Notes under the pieces: model-generated | The model's database searches: none | What the model was told of the DNA's origin: nothing | The model's input: only the letters and a program-made list of their open reading frames with translations | From: Tubulanus polymorphus | Taxonomy: Eukaryota; Nemertea; Palaeonemertea; Tubulaniformes; Tubulanidae | Length of the DNA stretch: 64,000 bases | Assembly (NCBI RefSeq): GCF_964204645.1 | Contig: NC_134028.1 | Span: forward strand, 8,907,001-8,971,000 | Direction of reading: 5' to 3' | Shown: positions 34,327 through 43,916 of the stretch, piece by piece | Position numbering within the stretch: position 1 is the stretch's first letter | Layout of the letters: each line of letters begins with the position of its first letter | Position numbers and translations under genes: made by a program

Positions 34327-34625
34327 GTTTGTAAAAATATCTTTGAAAATTGAAAAGAACCTTTGTTGTTGGAAATAATTTCATATACACATTAAACTGT
34401 TGGATTCTATATACTTTCTTCATATATAAATAAAGAGTTGGACCATAGAACACTAATACATGTAAATATCTATCTTGGAAAAATCTGATAAAAATTTTTC
34501 GGATGAATTTTTTATCACTGCATAATGGTTTAATGATTAACTAATGACAAGAATTCCTTACAGCTGACGATGCATTTAAACCTTTCCATGTTGTATGGTA
34601 CAAACTGTCATATTCTTTTTTGCAG

Positions 34626-34914
34626 GTTTGGTGCTGAGTCTCCGGGTACTGTATTTGTCCGTGAGTATTCCGATTCACAAGAAATTGCTGTCAATCTTCT
34701 CAAGAAAGTGAATGTTCATCCTTCCTTGGACTTACCTGCAGTTATACCACCACCAGGACTGGAAAATGCTAGGCAGACATACTTGTATCAAAAGATAAGG
34801 GAGTTTTGCACAGTTGAAACCCGTGACATTACGTGTCCTAGACCAGATGACATTGTGCTTCCAGTGAATGAGGACTCAGATGAGGATATTACACCCCCCT
34901 CAAAAAAGGGCTAG
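34626..34914 (+). pseudogene. DUF7869-like transposase, exon 4 (C terminus)
   Basis: Acceptor TTTTTGCAG at 34625. The phase fits the previous exon (HHFR-FGAESPGTVFVREYS). It ends with an acidic/Pro-rich tail (EDSDEDITPPSKKG) and a TAG at 34912. No break is seen in this exon. Confidence 0.7.
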
Positions 34915-35415
34915 AGTTCAGTAAAGTGGCCTTTAGTGCATGGTGTGGATAATTAGACAATGTGTGTATAGTTAAACTGCATTTATAGTGCTACAAAAAC
35001 TTGTAAACTGTTTGTTAAATCATGCTCAGGTCAGGTGTAACACGTGGTAATTCGGCCTGATAAGTACCTGATAAGACCTGACAAGTACCTCAAAATAATA
35101 TTAGTTTGTAGAAAAAGTTTTTTATCTATGCATTTATAACTTTTGGATGTTTTATAATATAGTGTTTAATAACTCAGCCAAATTTCATGTATTTTGGAGG
35201 ATGGTTGCTAAGGAAATTTTTTGGACAAAAGTCGCCGGCTTTTAACCTTGATTTTCTCCACTTTTGGTAAGTTTTATCACAATATTTTCCGAAACTGGAA
35301 ATCTAATAACTTTTTCATTTTTCATCCAATCTTAATAATCTATACACCATTGGAAAGTTCATAAAAAGTACTTTAGAATATGTATGTATCACTTATATTG
35401 AGTTTTGGCCCAAGT

Positions 35416-35441
35416 GACTCATTTGGCCAGCACCGGTCACA
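35416..35441 (-). repeat. right terminal inverted repeat
   Basis: 26 bp, inverted match to 31186-31211. Followed by TA. Confidence 0.8.
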
Positions 35442-35769
35442 TATGCACCCACACTGAAATTAAAGGCCAGTGACATAGCAACAGCACATAATACTCAAAG
35501 TTCCCTAAATAGCATTTTACAATGAGTCCATGGCCGAGTCCATAGTTTTTCTAACTGAAATTTAGGGATAGTGGATTTTGTGCCTATTCAGTCTTTTACG
35601 TTCACTCAAAGCAAAGACAACTGACATTTCAATTTCTGTGACCTGTTTTATCAAAATGTAGAATATTGGGGATTCTGCAAAAAGAAGGCGATCGAAAAGT
35701 TTCAAACTCGAAATATCTGGAGATGATACCGTGAAAAAGAACATTTTAGAGAAAAACAAGAATGTTGAA

Positions 35770-36600
35770 GCAAATGATTAGATTAGCCAGTAATGCTACA
35801 GTAATGGAAAATATGTTGGATTACTGGCTTGCACACAATTCGCCAGATACTGTCAACATTGATGTAGCAAACTGTGTGAACACAGACAAGTGTGACGTCG
35901 ATCACATGGATTACTCACTTCAGGGATGATATACATAGCCTATCAACGTCTTACGGAAGGCAGTGGTATCGGCAAAATTTCGAAAGATTGAAAAAAATTC
36001 AAAGTAGTTATGTAGATGCCGCGCAAGAAGAACATGATAAAAGTATTGAAAACGCTCTTTTAGAAGAGATCGCAATATATGAGAACCCAGGCACCATCAA
36101 TATAATGACTGACGCACGGCACGGGTGGCACAAAAATGCCAAAGACAGCAGTGTTGTGGCAGTTGTTGGTAAAAAAAGTAACAAAGTTTTACGCTATGAA
36201 CATGTCACCAAATCGGATGATCTAGTGTCGCAGCGTCATGAGCGTTGAGCTACAGAGCGTATTTACGAGTACATTAGATCAACAAAAGACAACGAAGGTT
36301 TGAAGATCGGAATTCATAGCCATGATAATGGTGCATCAGTTAATAAATTCATGAGAGATCAAGGGGCTACGAACCAAAATGATACGTGTCACAAAATAAA
36401 AAATGCCTTGAGGGATTGAAAAAGTGTCAGCCGGTGCTCAGAAAAACCATGGAACTTGGCACGAGCAACTCCAAGATAAGTCCAAAGCAATTGGAACACA
36501 CATGCAGTGAGATATCAGAAATTGTAAACAGGATCCAAATAAACTGCCCATGGGCAAAGTGTGGTTTACCTTGAAAGCTAGAGGTTGTTTGGAGTAAGGG
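35770..36600 (+). pseudogene. transposase-like protein of an unnamed family, 5' part
   Basis: Frames read MIRLASNATVMENMLDYWLA, then YRQNFERLKKIQSSYVDAAQ, then INIMTDARHGWHKNAKDSSV, YEHVTKSDDLVSQRHER, then IGIHSHDNGASVNKFMRDQG. I know the TDARHGW..NAKDSSV and H.TK.DD.VSQRHE motifs from a family of repeated, transposase-like proteins in invertebrate genomes, but have no family name. Stops (near 36246 and 36417) and shifts make it inactive. Its 3' end continues at 37838. Confidence 0.6.
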
Positions 36601-37837
36601 CATTGCTTGAAAAATCTTTTTAAATCGTGACTTCAAAGTTCTAGAAGTTTATATTGTATTTTATTTTTCTTAAAGAATTATTTTGTAGTCAAATAAGACC
36701 AAAGATAAACATTTGTTTATGGGCCAAAATTTCGTAGGGTACAGGAAGGCGCGGCATTGGAAACTATTTTATATTTTCAAAAAAATATTTTTCACAATAT
36801 GAAAAGATATTCAAATAAAATTCATATGATATCTAAACAAGCTAAAACACCGGGGCGTAGTATTAGATCGTTTTAAACCCTGGAATTTACCACTACAATA
36901 TTCAGACCTCGACCTATACCTATAGTTTGATGCTTAGTATTTTCAGGTCACAAGAAATTACAATTAATTACAAATTACAAACAGAAAACACAGTGCTCAT
37001 CTTCTGCTACGATGATTATTCAAGCCTGTTATCATACCAAACGTGCACGCGCCAAGCAGCGTTACGGCATCACCATATAGTAGTGTGTATGAGCGTGTTT
37101 GTGTTTGCAAGTCTTATGTTAGCGCCCCTCGCAACACGTGGAGGCCTAATGTAGTGAACGTTCGCTTCACTTCGATCTCTATCAACACAATCACCGGGTA
37201 TTAAAATGAAACAATACCTATGGCGCTGTGAAATAATTATATTTCTCCCCAGCAATGAGCATTTAAGATTCGCCCATATACGGCACCTACTCCAATGAAA
37301 CGTTCGCCATTAATGGCTTTCCCATAATTATTTTAGTAGTGCCGGAATTCCCCGTATATCCCAAAAACAGCCAATCACATTCGCTCGTAGAGACGACGCC
37401 CCCAATCGAGGTCATTGCAATTTTATACGCTAGAGCTAAGAATATTCCCGCCAAAAACAGTTTTTCGTTGAATTTTAACTCACCATGTCATGTTGACCAT
37501 GTCATGTTGACCATGTCATCGACGGAGGTTCGTCATGTCTTCAATTGCATTATACGTCGTTTAACCCGAGAACCAATGAAAAAAATGCTCACATAAAAAA
37601 AACGTACCGCGATTTTACATGAATTGACTCAATGCCAAGCTCATACTGCTGACAAAGGTAAACCAAAAACTCAAGAGACAACTTGGATAATCTCGTAGTT
37701 CATTATAAAAATGAACATCAAAACTGAAGTACAGAATCGCGCTGCACGACAGATCCGTATTACCAACCATCAATGGTAGTCATTATGTCAACAGTGGCGG
37801 AAAATCTGTTGAGAAATGTTTTCCGTAGTACTTATTT
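36601..37837. other. ~1.2-kb stretch separating the two transposase parts
   Basis: No frame here continues the transposase. It holds a triplicated 15-bp sequence (CATGTCATGTTGACC, 37484-37520) and otherwise no motif I can name. It is probably one or more inserted elements plus decayed middle coding sequence. No terminal repeats were found. Confidence 0.45.
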
Positions 37838-38105
37838 GTACAAACATCCAGAATGCTTCATCTACTGAAGGGACTCGTTTTATGTCGAATCCTTCAACAA
37901 TGTGATGAACTTGTTTCAGGACAAACGCATATCATTCAGCGATGAACAATACAACATGAGAGCAAATTTTGCTGTTTGCCACTAGAATGAAAACGTTGAC
38001 CGAGGTTACACCAGTATCAGAATTCGGCCAGGAGACAGTAAAAACTGTAAAAAACAGAAGAAAAGAGTTGCACATTTAACTATCGGAGAAATATATGGAA
38101 TCTTT
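37838..38105 (+). pseudogene. same transposase-like family, 3' part
   Basis: The frame reads FRSTYLYKHPECFIY, a stop, DSFYVESFNNVMNLFQDKRI, another stop, then NENVDRGYTSIRIRPGD and a Lys-rich tail ending at TAG 38103. The DSFYVESFNN..N.F.DKR and NENVDR.YTS motifs are the expected C-terminal part of the family seen at 35770-36600. The two pieces thus belong to one old gene on the same strand. Confidence 0.65.
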
Positions 38106-38726
38106 ACATAGACAAACTATTCTCGGATTATGATTATTGGAATTAGTGTTAATAAAAATGGTTGAAACTTGATTACGGTAATTCTATTCTTTAATTCTCG
38201 TAGTCTGATATTAACGTGAGCAATTTAAATTGGCTGTGACAGTTTATTAGCCTGAGCTCAAATGGAAGTATAAACAAACACTACAGCATCACACTGCCTC
38301 CAGCTGTAGTGGGAAGTGCCGACTGTGCAGAATCCCAAGTGCTTACCACCCAGTTATCTACTGCTCATACCAATGGGCCTTTAAGGACGAAACAAGGCCA
38401 AAGATCTGGCAACTATGCGTTTTAGACTTTTGATCTTTTGATTGAGGAACTGACATACCTCAACCGGTAGTGGTTACATTTTGCCACCAAACAGGGTCTT
38501 TATTAAATGCTTTAACAAATTCAAGAAAATTAAGAAGTATTCATCGGGTTATACAAGTTGTTGCCTCTGGCTTCTTGTGGTGGAAAAGTGTACAGGGAAA
38601 ATTAGTTGCATGAATAAGACAATAAATTTTCAGTAGATTATTGTTTGTGTTTGTGAACTGTGAAAATTATAAACTTTCGAGAAACAAACAGGCCAGAACC
38701 CCAACCGGAACTGAAGTCGACGAAAA

Positions 38727-39068
38727 CTCCCGTGTGTCTGTCAGCAGAATTGTGTCGTCAGCATACATTAAAATCATTATGAGAGAAATCCCACAATAAC
38801 AAAGCCAAGATTGAAAAATTCTACATCAGAATGATTGTATTTGAGATGCGACGTTTCAGCCATCATCAGGCGTACTGAGAACAAAATCAAATAACAGGAT
38901 ATTCATACAAAAATATGAATAATCTTATTTGTTAGCCAAAACATCGCTCCTCAAATACAATCATTCTGATATAGAATTTTTCAATCTTGGCTTTGTTATT
39001 GTGGGATTTCTCTCATAATGATTTTAATGTATGCTGACGACACAATTCTGCTGACAGACACACGGGAG
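38727..39068. repeat. 119-bp inverted repeat around a ~104-bp loop (copy 1; also 46347-46688 and 53967-54308)
   Basis: Arms 38727-38845 and 38950-39068 are near-perfect reverse complements. The right arm contains the coding sequence for the LINE MYADDTILLTD motif, so the left arm is an inverted duplicate of the LINE's own catalytic region. It would form a long hairpin in RNA. Confidence 0.8.
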
Positions 39069-39470
39069 GTTAAAAATCAACGTGGAGAAATCCAAAGTTG
39101 CAATTTTCTGGAAGTCCGAACGGTTAACAAAACCAATTTTTTATTCAAATGGAGAAACAATCGAATGTGTCACGGGTTATTGTATCTTGGGTACAGTATT
39201 ATCATCAAATGGATTCTAAGAGAAGAAAAGAGAAGACTTGAACAAGTCTTAAGGCTATGTACTGCTACAAAAAGGGTAAACTATTTGACCTATCCTTCCA
39301 CTTTTTGAGTCAACTATTTGATACAATGATTCTTCTAAAAGCATTGTATGGTGCAGAAATCTGGGCTCATGAATCCATCTCTATTTTGGAAAGGCTGCAA
39401 CTTGATTCCAACAAGTTCTGTTGGGATTCAATAAATATGTTCCCTTAGATCATCATCAGCATCCTAAAGT
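38950..39470 (+). pseudogene. LINE reverse transcriptase fragment (copy 1)
   Basis: The frame starts with LMYADDTILLTD, the palm motif (YADD) of non-LTR reverse transcriptases. Other frames give INVEKSKVAIFWKSERL, FYSNGETIECVTGYCILGTV and FDTMILLKALYGAEIW, all standard downstream RT motifs. At least two frameshifts separate them. N-terminal and C-terminal parts are missing. Confidence 0.75.
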
Positions 39471-39775
39471 GGACTTTTATATTTCACAGGTTTTTAATTT
39501 CATTGAGCATCCTGTAGTTGTGTCCCCTATTTCTATTTTTAAGATCAGCATTTTATACATTTAGTAATAGCAATTTATCTTTAAGCATCAATGCTTCACG
39601 TCATATACATACGCCAGTACATAAGTTTTCACCATTGACTTTTAATTAATTGGGAGTGCATTTCAGCTGACATGAGTAGACTTTGCTTTGTGGTTTTATT
39701 GTCTTCTCTGAAGTCGAATGGTCAATTCTACTACAGGGGTAACATTGAGCTGTTAGCCATAGTTATTTCCGCCAT

Positions 39776-40345
39776 TTGGGCGAGTTTGTGTCGGGGAACA
39801 GAGGTAGTCTCCCCTCCCTCATGGCCGATTGGAGTATTTCCGATATAGATATTGCTGCCTCCATTTTAATTGGTATCGGTGGTGCCACAATAGATAAATT
39901 TCATGACATGGGTATTACTTCATCCATAAAGATACATATGCCGCATATTGTCATTTTACAGGTTGGGGGGAATTTGGATAACCGATTTTTAACTCCGGCA
40001 TTCATTGGTATGAAAATTTTTCAATATGCCACCCATGTCACCAAAGTTACAGGTGCTATTGTGTATATTTGTGACCCCATAAGGAGGTTAAAATGGCGAA
40101 ATATCATCAAAATTGAGAAGAGGGTTCACCAGGCAGGGGAATTCTTAACAGACATTGAACGCTTGGTATTGCGCTACAAACTATGTCTTGAAAAGAGAAA
40201 CGCACATCGCAAGGAACCATTAATTCCTCACGAAATGCCTGATCGTCCATGGGCTGAGGTGGCATGCGATTTATTTCATTTCAGACAACGGGATTATCTC
40301 ATCTGCGTTGACTTCTACTCCAGAAGTTGCATTACTGCCAGATGA
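39776..40345 (+). pseudogene. SGNH-like domain joined to gypsy integrase N-terminal part (copy 1)
   Basis: One open frame of 189 codons. Residues about 30-110 read IGIGGATIDKF, then MPHIVILQVGGN and IVYICDPIRR, resembling SGNH/GDSL-type hydrolase segments (GGATI, HIVLQ.GGND). Residues about 120-189 read GEFLTDIERLVLRYKLCLEK, then PLIPHEMPDRPWAEVACDLF and YLICVDFYSR, the zinc-binding end and first catalytic Asp (ACD) of a gypsy integrase. The frame then ends at TGA. The fusion probably came from DNA rearrangement. SGNH-like domains are also known in some invertebrate retroelements, so an original fusion is possible. Confidence 0.55.
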
Positions 40346-41137
40346 ACAGAGTAAATCAACGACTAACGCATTGAAGTCAATCTATGCTCGTCATGGAATA
40401 CCAGACATTACCTGAAGTGATAATGGACCGCAGTTTACTAGTAGAGACTTTCAGAACTTTGCCAGAGACTGGGGCTTTGTTCATGATACTAGCAGTCCAA
40501 CATTTCCACAATCAAATGGACAAGCTGAGCGTTTTGTACAAACAGTTGAAAACATGTTAACAAAAGCTGAGGAGTCTGGTGGAGACATCTACCTCGCTCT
40601 TATGGCATACAGAGATACACCTCTTGAGGGTGTGGGTAAAAGCCCATCGGAGTTATTGATGGGTAGACGTCTGAAAACCAGACTGCCAGTTGCCAAAGTT
40701 ATCCTAAAACCATCCAATTCTAATAGCGATCGCTTGCGTCTTCAGTCAAGGCAACAGTTGAACAAGAAATATTATGATAGAGCAGCTAAATCACTGCCTA
40801 CACTGAGGCCAGGTGAAATAGTGAGGTACAAAAAGTCTACCAAAGACACTTGGCAACTGGCAGGAGTAATAGCAGTTGCTGATAATTATGAAAGATCATA
40901 TTTTATTGATGTTAATGGTAAACAATTGCATCATAATCGTAGACACTTACTCTGCCTATACTGCCGGTATTAGTTCAAGGACTACCAGAAGTTGAACCTC
41001 CTCAACCGCCAGAATCTCCTGTAGTTTGCCTCCCTGACCCTTCTGAAACTCCTCAGGTTGTTAAGGATTCTAATGTTTCCACAAGGTCCGGTCTATTTGT
41101 GAAAAAACCAAGTTACTTGGGGGATTATGTTACTTAA
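40340..41137 (+). pseudogene. gypsy LTR-retrotransposon integrase core and C terminus (copy 1)
   Basis: A shifted frame continues STTNALKSIYARHGIPDIT, a TGA at 40413, then SDNGPQFTSRDFQNFA with the second catalytic Asp, and SPTFPQSNGQAERFVQTVEN with the Glu. The 139-codon part that follows (40554-40973) reads YLALMAYRDTPLEGVGKSP, LLMGRRLKTRLP, and a VRYKKSTKDTWQLAGVI C-terminal domain. A further frameshift leads to STRSGLFVKKPSYLGDYVT and a stop. The order is that of a Ty3/gypsy pol end. It is inactive. Confidence 0.8.
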
Positions 41138-41345
41138 TAACTGATAGTTTATTTACATCGCAAATCATTATGATAATGACTTACATTAACTACAGTATCG
41201 ATTTGCATTATTACATATTGATCTACTCATTTTGTGCATGTTAGAAATTCTGTGCAGGTTGGAAATTTTGTGCATGTTAGACGTTTTGAGCATGTTAGAG
41301 ATTTGTGCATGTTAGATTAGAAACTTGTCCATGTTATATTAGAAC
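41128..41345 (+). mobile_element. probable start of the gypsy 3' LTR (copy 1; also 48748 and 56368)
   Basis: TACTTGGGGGATTA is a short purine tract directly before TGTTACTTAATAAC, as expected where a 3' LTR begins right after the integrase. Within it, TTTTGTGCATGTTAGAAA-like units repeat about five times (41230-41340). The LTR's end was not located. Confidence 0.4.
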
Positions 41346-41659
41346 ACAAATGGTTTTCTGTCTTATTGAGCCGTGTGGTCTCTGGAGGAGTTACTGGATC
41401 AGGATACAATAATCCCAAAAAAGGCTAGGACCTCAACATGACTGTCTCACGACCAGGCTTGCTCAATTTGATAAGAATCTTGGTCAGTGTCATGATCAGC
41501 CTCCAACAGGAATCTGAAGAGGTGGATAACCAAGTCTGAGGGATTGTTCATCCCATTGTCTGGAGGTTTTATGGCGTATTGCATTTCACGTGCAACATTT
41601 TACTCCAATTTTCAATACTATCAAAATGCATTTAGAAGTCATCGCTAAGTTACCAGATG

Positions 41660-41880
41660 AAGACAATACCAAAACCATCCTAGAGGCTTGCTAAATGGCA
41701 ACAGGAGAAAACTTCAAAAAATTTATCAATGGCTCTGCGTGCAAAGAGTTAAGAGACAGGAACTTAGTCGACCTGAAAGCAATAGATGGTGACATGAAAG
41801 ATCTGCATGATAATTGCATTGATATTATTATTCAGAGCTTGAAGTATTAGTTTCCAGATGGGAGAATTGTCTTCAGTTAA
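41660..41880 (+). pseudogene. unassigned decayed coding fragment, perhaps hAT-like (copy 1; also 49280 and 56900)
   Basis: The frame reads LPDEDNTKTILEAC, a stop, MATGENFKKFINGSACKELR, KAIDGDMKDLHDNCIDIIIQ and SLKY, a stop, FPDG. The last part recalls helices in hAT-type proteins of the ZNF862 kind. The evidence is weak. Confidence 0.3.
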
Positions 41881-41959
41881 TGCACTTAACCCATAACAGA
41901 TCGGGGGGCTGGGGTAAAGGATTTCAATTAATGGCTGCATTCATGAACCAGACAGCGAT

Positions 41960-42145
41960 GGATCCAGCTTTGTCTGGCTTTTTAGCTCATTCAGATATGT
42001 AAGAATGGTCCAGGGTCTGAAAAATGCACCAGAAAAATATCAGAGGCCAACAGAGTTGTGCCTTGCGGCATGCTTTAGCTCCTCTTGATGATTTGATCGT
42101 TTACTATCATACTGTCGCTGAACATTTAGAAAACACCTCCAGAAC
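41960..42145 (+). pseudogene. gypsy reverse transcriptase fragment (copy 1; also 49580 and 57200)
   Basis: The frames read FRYVRMVQGLKNAPEKYQR, then LDDLIVYYHTVAEHLEN, matching the FG.KNAP..FQR and YLDD.IV.S....EHL motifs of gypsy reverse transcriptases, with a frameshift between them. It lies 3' of the integrase, so it is not from the same insertion in its original order. Confidence 0.55.
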
Positions 42146-42214
42146 GTCAGAACAAAAATAACAACTGTTTTTTGAATTTACATGTGGGTGAAACAAATCC
42201 AGACTGAAAAACCA

Positions 42215-42290
42215 ACCAACGCCTATCTACTTGTATTTGTGAATACTGTTTAAAACATAGCTTAGATAAGTGTCAGTCTTTTAAAAGATT
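42215..42290 (+). pseudogene. zinc-knuckle-like fragment, maybe BEL/Pao gag (copy 1; also 49835 and 57455)
   Basis: CEYCLKHSLDKCQSFKRL has the CxxC...H...C spacing and the H.L..C..F pattern of BEL/Pao knuckles. It is short and without support from its neighbours. Confidence 0.3.
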
Positions 42291-43477
42291 GGTTGCATAT
42301 ATCTTCTTACATATACCTTCCACCAGCCATACTGAAAATCTTTGAAACAATTTCATTCTCTCATGGATATAATACACGTAACAAAAATAACTCGACATTT
42401 AACTGGCTTGTTTCATAAATCCTTCCTTGGAAAAAACTCTGATTAAAAACCGGTAGAACTGACTTGTGTTTGCAGGCAGCAGAAACCGTTTCAGCATCAT
42501 ATTTTGGGGAAATTGCTACCAAAAAATAAACACTTCGGCTGATGCCCGAGACTCGCCGCGCATCTCTGGGAGGTCAGGAGAGCCTGTTCGTGGAAGCAGC
42601 ACCAACAAAGCCTCATTAACAATTGGGGAGGTGCCAGCATACAAATGAATGCCCCCACTGTGTCTCCTTGATAGACCTATAAAAATGGAAAACTGCGAAT
42701 CTCGATGATTGCCAAGTTAGATGAATGGGTGCTTAGTTATTCGGGGAAGCATATGAGGTGATCATACTTCACTGCGGAACAAAGAACTCAAGAGAGCGCA
42801 ACTACCTGGAACAAATGCCACGAAATGCATTCAGTTAAGTGGATATATATTGCAATTAAAATGATCCAGCACCACATGGTGAAGCACTACATGGTCTCAT
42901 ACTTAGTTGGGATTAGGATTTCAATATTTAAGTGTAGGATCTTAACAAGTGTGCCAAAAGTTTTATACGTGACTCACCAGTGTTCAGCAAAACTATTCAG
43001 AGACAGCATACACTGTGGAAGGCTCCGCAATTATTACCTTGAACACAATTGACTTTTCTATTCTGATGTTGCTCAGGACACTTGTGAAATAATTATCTTA
43101 AGCCACGACGAAAATCTCCGAGAAATCACCAAGTGTGCGGTCACTGGCAACCATTGTCAGGATCGGCAGCAAATCGCGTAGTGTGCAGCTACTAGCGACG
43201 AATCAGCGCCAAGGTAGAAATCATGTGCATTCACAAAATGGCAGCCCCGACAGACGAACAAGAATCGGCATGGGATATACCGAAAGAGGACAAATTGGTG
43301 GAAATGTGGTCGGAAAGCCATGTTTGTTCGACGTGTCCTGTGATTCTTATAGGGACCATGTAAAAAAAGCTAAGGCGTAACACGACATAGCTTTCGCGCT
43401 GGATATGACCAGTATTTATTCCACTTTTCCGCTATCAAGTTAAATTCAAATTCACTTCATTCAGCCAATTTCTTGAA

Positions 43478-43916
43478 GGAAGTGGTTATTTAGCCGGATC
43501 CGGTTACTGACGTTTATAAGATATTTTGCCCGATCCATATATTATGCAACAATAAAATCATTCTATTGGGTTTCGATAGGGTTACTAGTGTCAAGAGGGT
43601 GAGAAGAGGGTCCAGAGGGTTCCGTTTCACAACTAAGGAAGGGGTTAGGGTAAGGTGTGGCTATATGTAGTTAAAACATTCAGGTGGTTTTAAGCGAGCT
43701 CGGTGGTCTAGTGGTATGATGCTGCACTAGTAATTTACTGGCCTGGGTTCGAGTCTCGCTCTATCCGCTCTATTTTCTCTATGTTCTCCACACTTCCTTC
43801 GAATTTTCTAAGTCGTACACCTCTCTGCGCGCGGGGTCAATTAGCCAATTAGAGACAATATCCGGCAAAATATCGTTCAGAAGTCGGTGACCGGATCTGG
43901 CAAAATAACCACTTCC
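43478..43916. mobile_element. small inverted-repeat element with tRNA-like sequence (copy 1; also 51098-51536 and 58718-59156)
   Basis: Imperfect inverted arms 43478-43531 (GGAAGTGGTTATTTAGCCGG...) and 43862-43916 enclose about 330 bp. The inside has a tRNA-like stretch. It lies exactly between the two exons of the MADF domain, so it sits in an intron of that transposon gene. Confidence 0.55.
43694..43762 (+). tRNA. tRNA-like sequence, probably a pseudogene or SINE head (copy 1)
   Basis: GGTGGTCTAGTGGTATGATGC fits an A box/D arm, and GGGTTCGAGTC fits a B box, about 35 bp apart. The T stem is mispaired (CTGGG against CTCGC) and no proper seven-pair acceptor stem forms, so a working tRNA is unlikely. 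The pol III promoter boxes look usable. Confidence 0.4.

Larger units (their letters stand above)
31186..35441 (+). mobile_element. 4,256-bp intron-bearing DNA transposon with 26-bp TIRs and TA duplication
   Basis: The left end starts TGTGACCCGTGCTGGCC. The right end is its inverted copy (TGTGACCGGTGCTGGCC as reverse complement), 26 bp with one mismatch. TA flanks both ends (31184-31185 and 35442-35443). Inside is a single plus-strand multi-exon gene whose product resembles the transposase-like family I know as DUF7869. Ends, target duplication and gene fit one element, so its borders are firm. The family has no superfamily name I can give with confidence. Confidence 0.75.
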
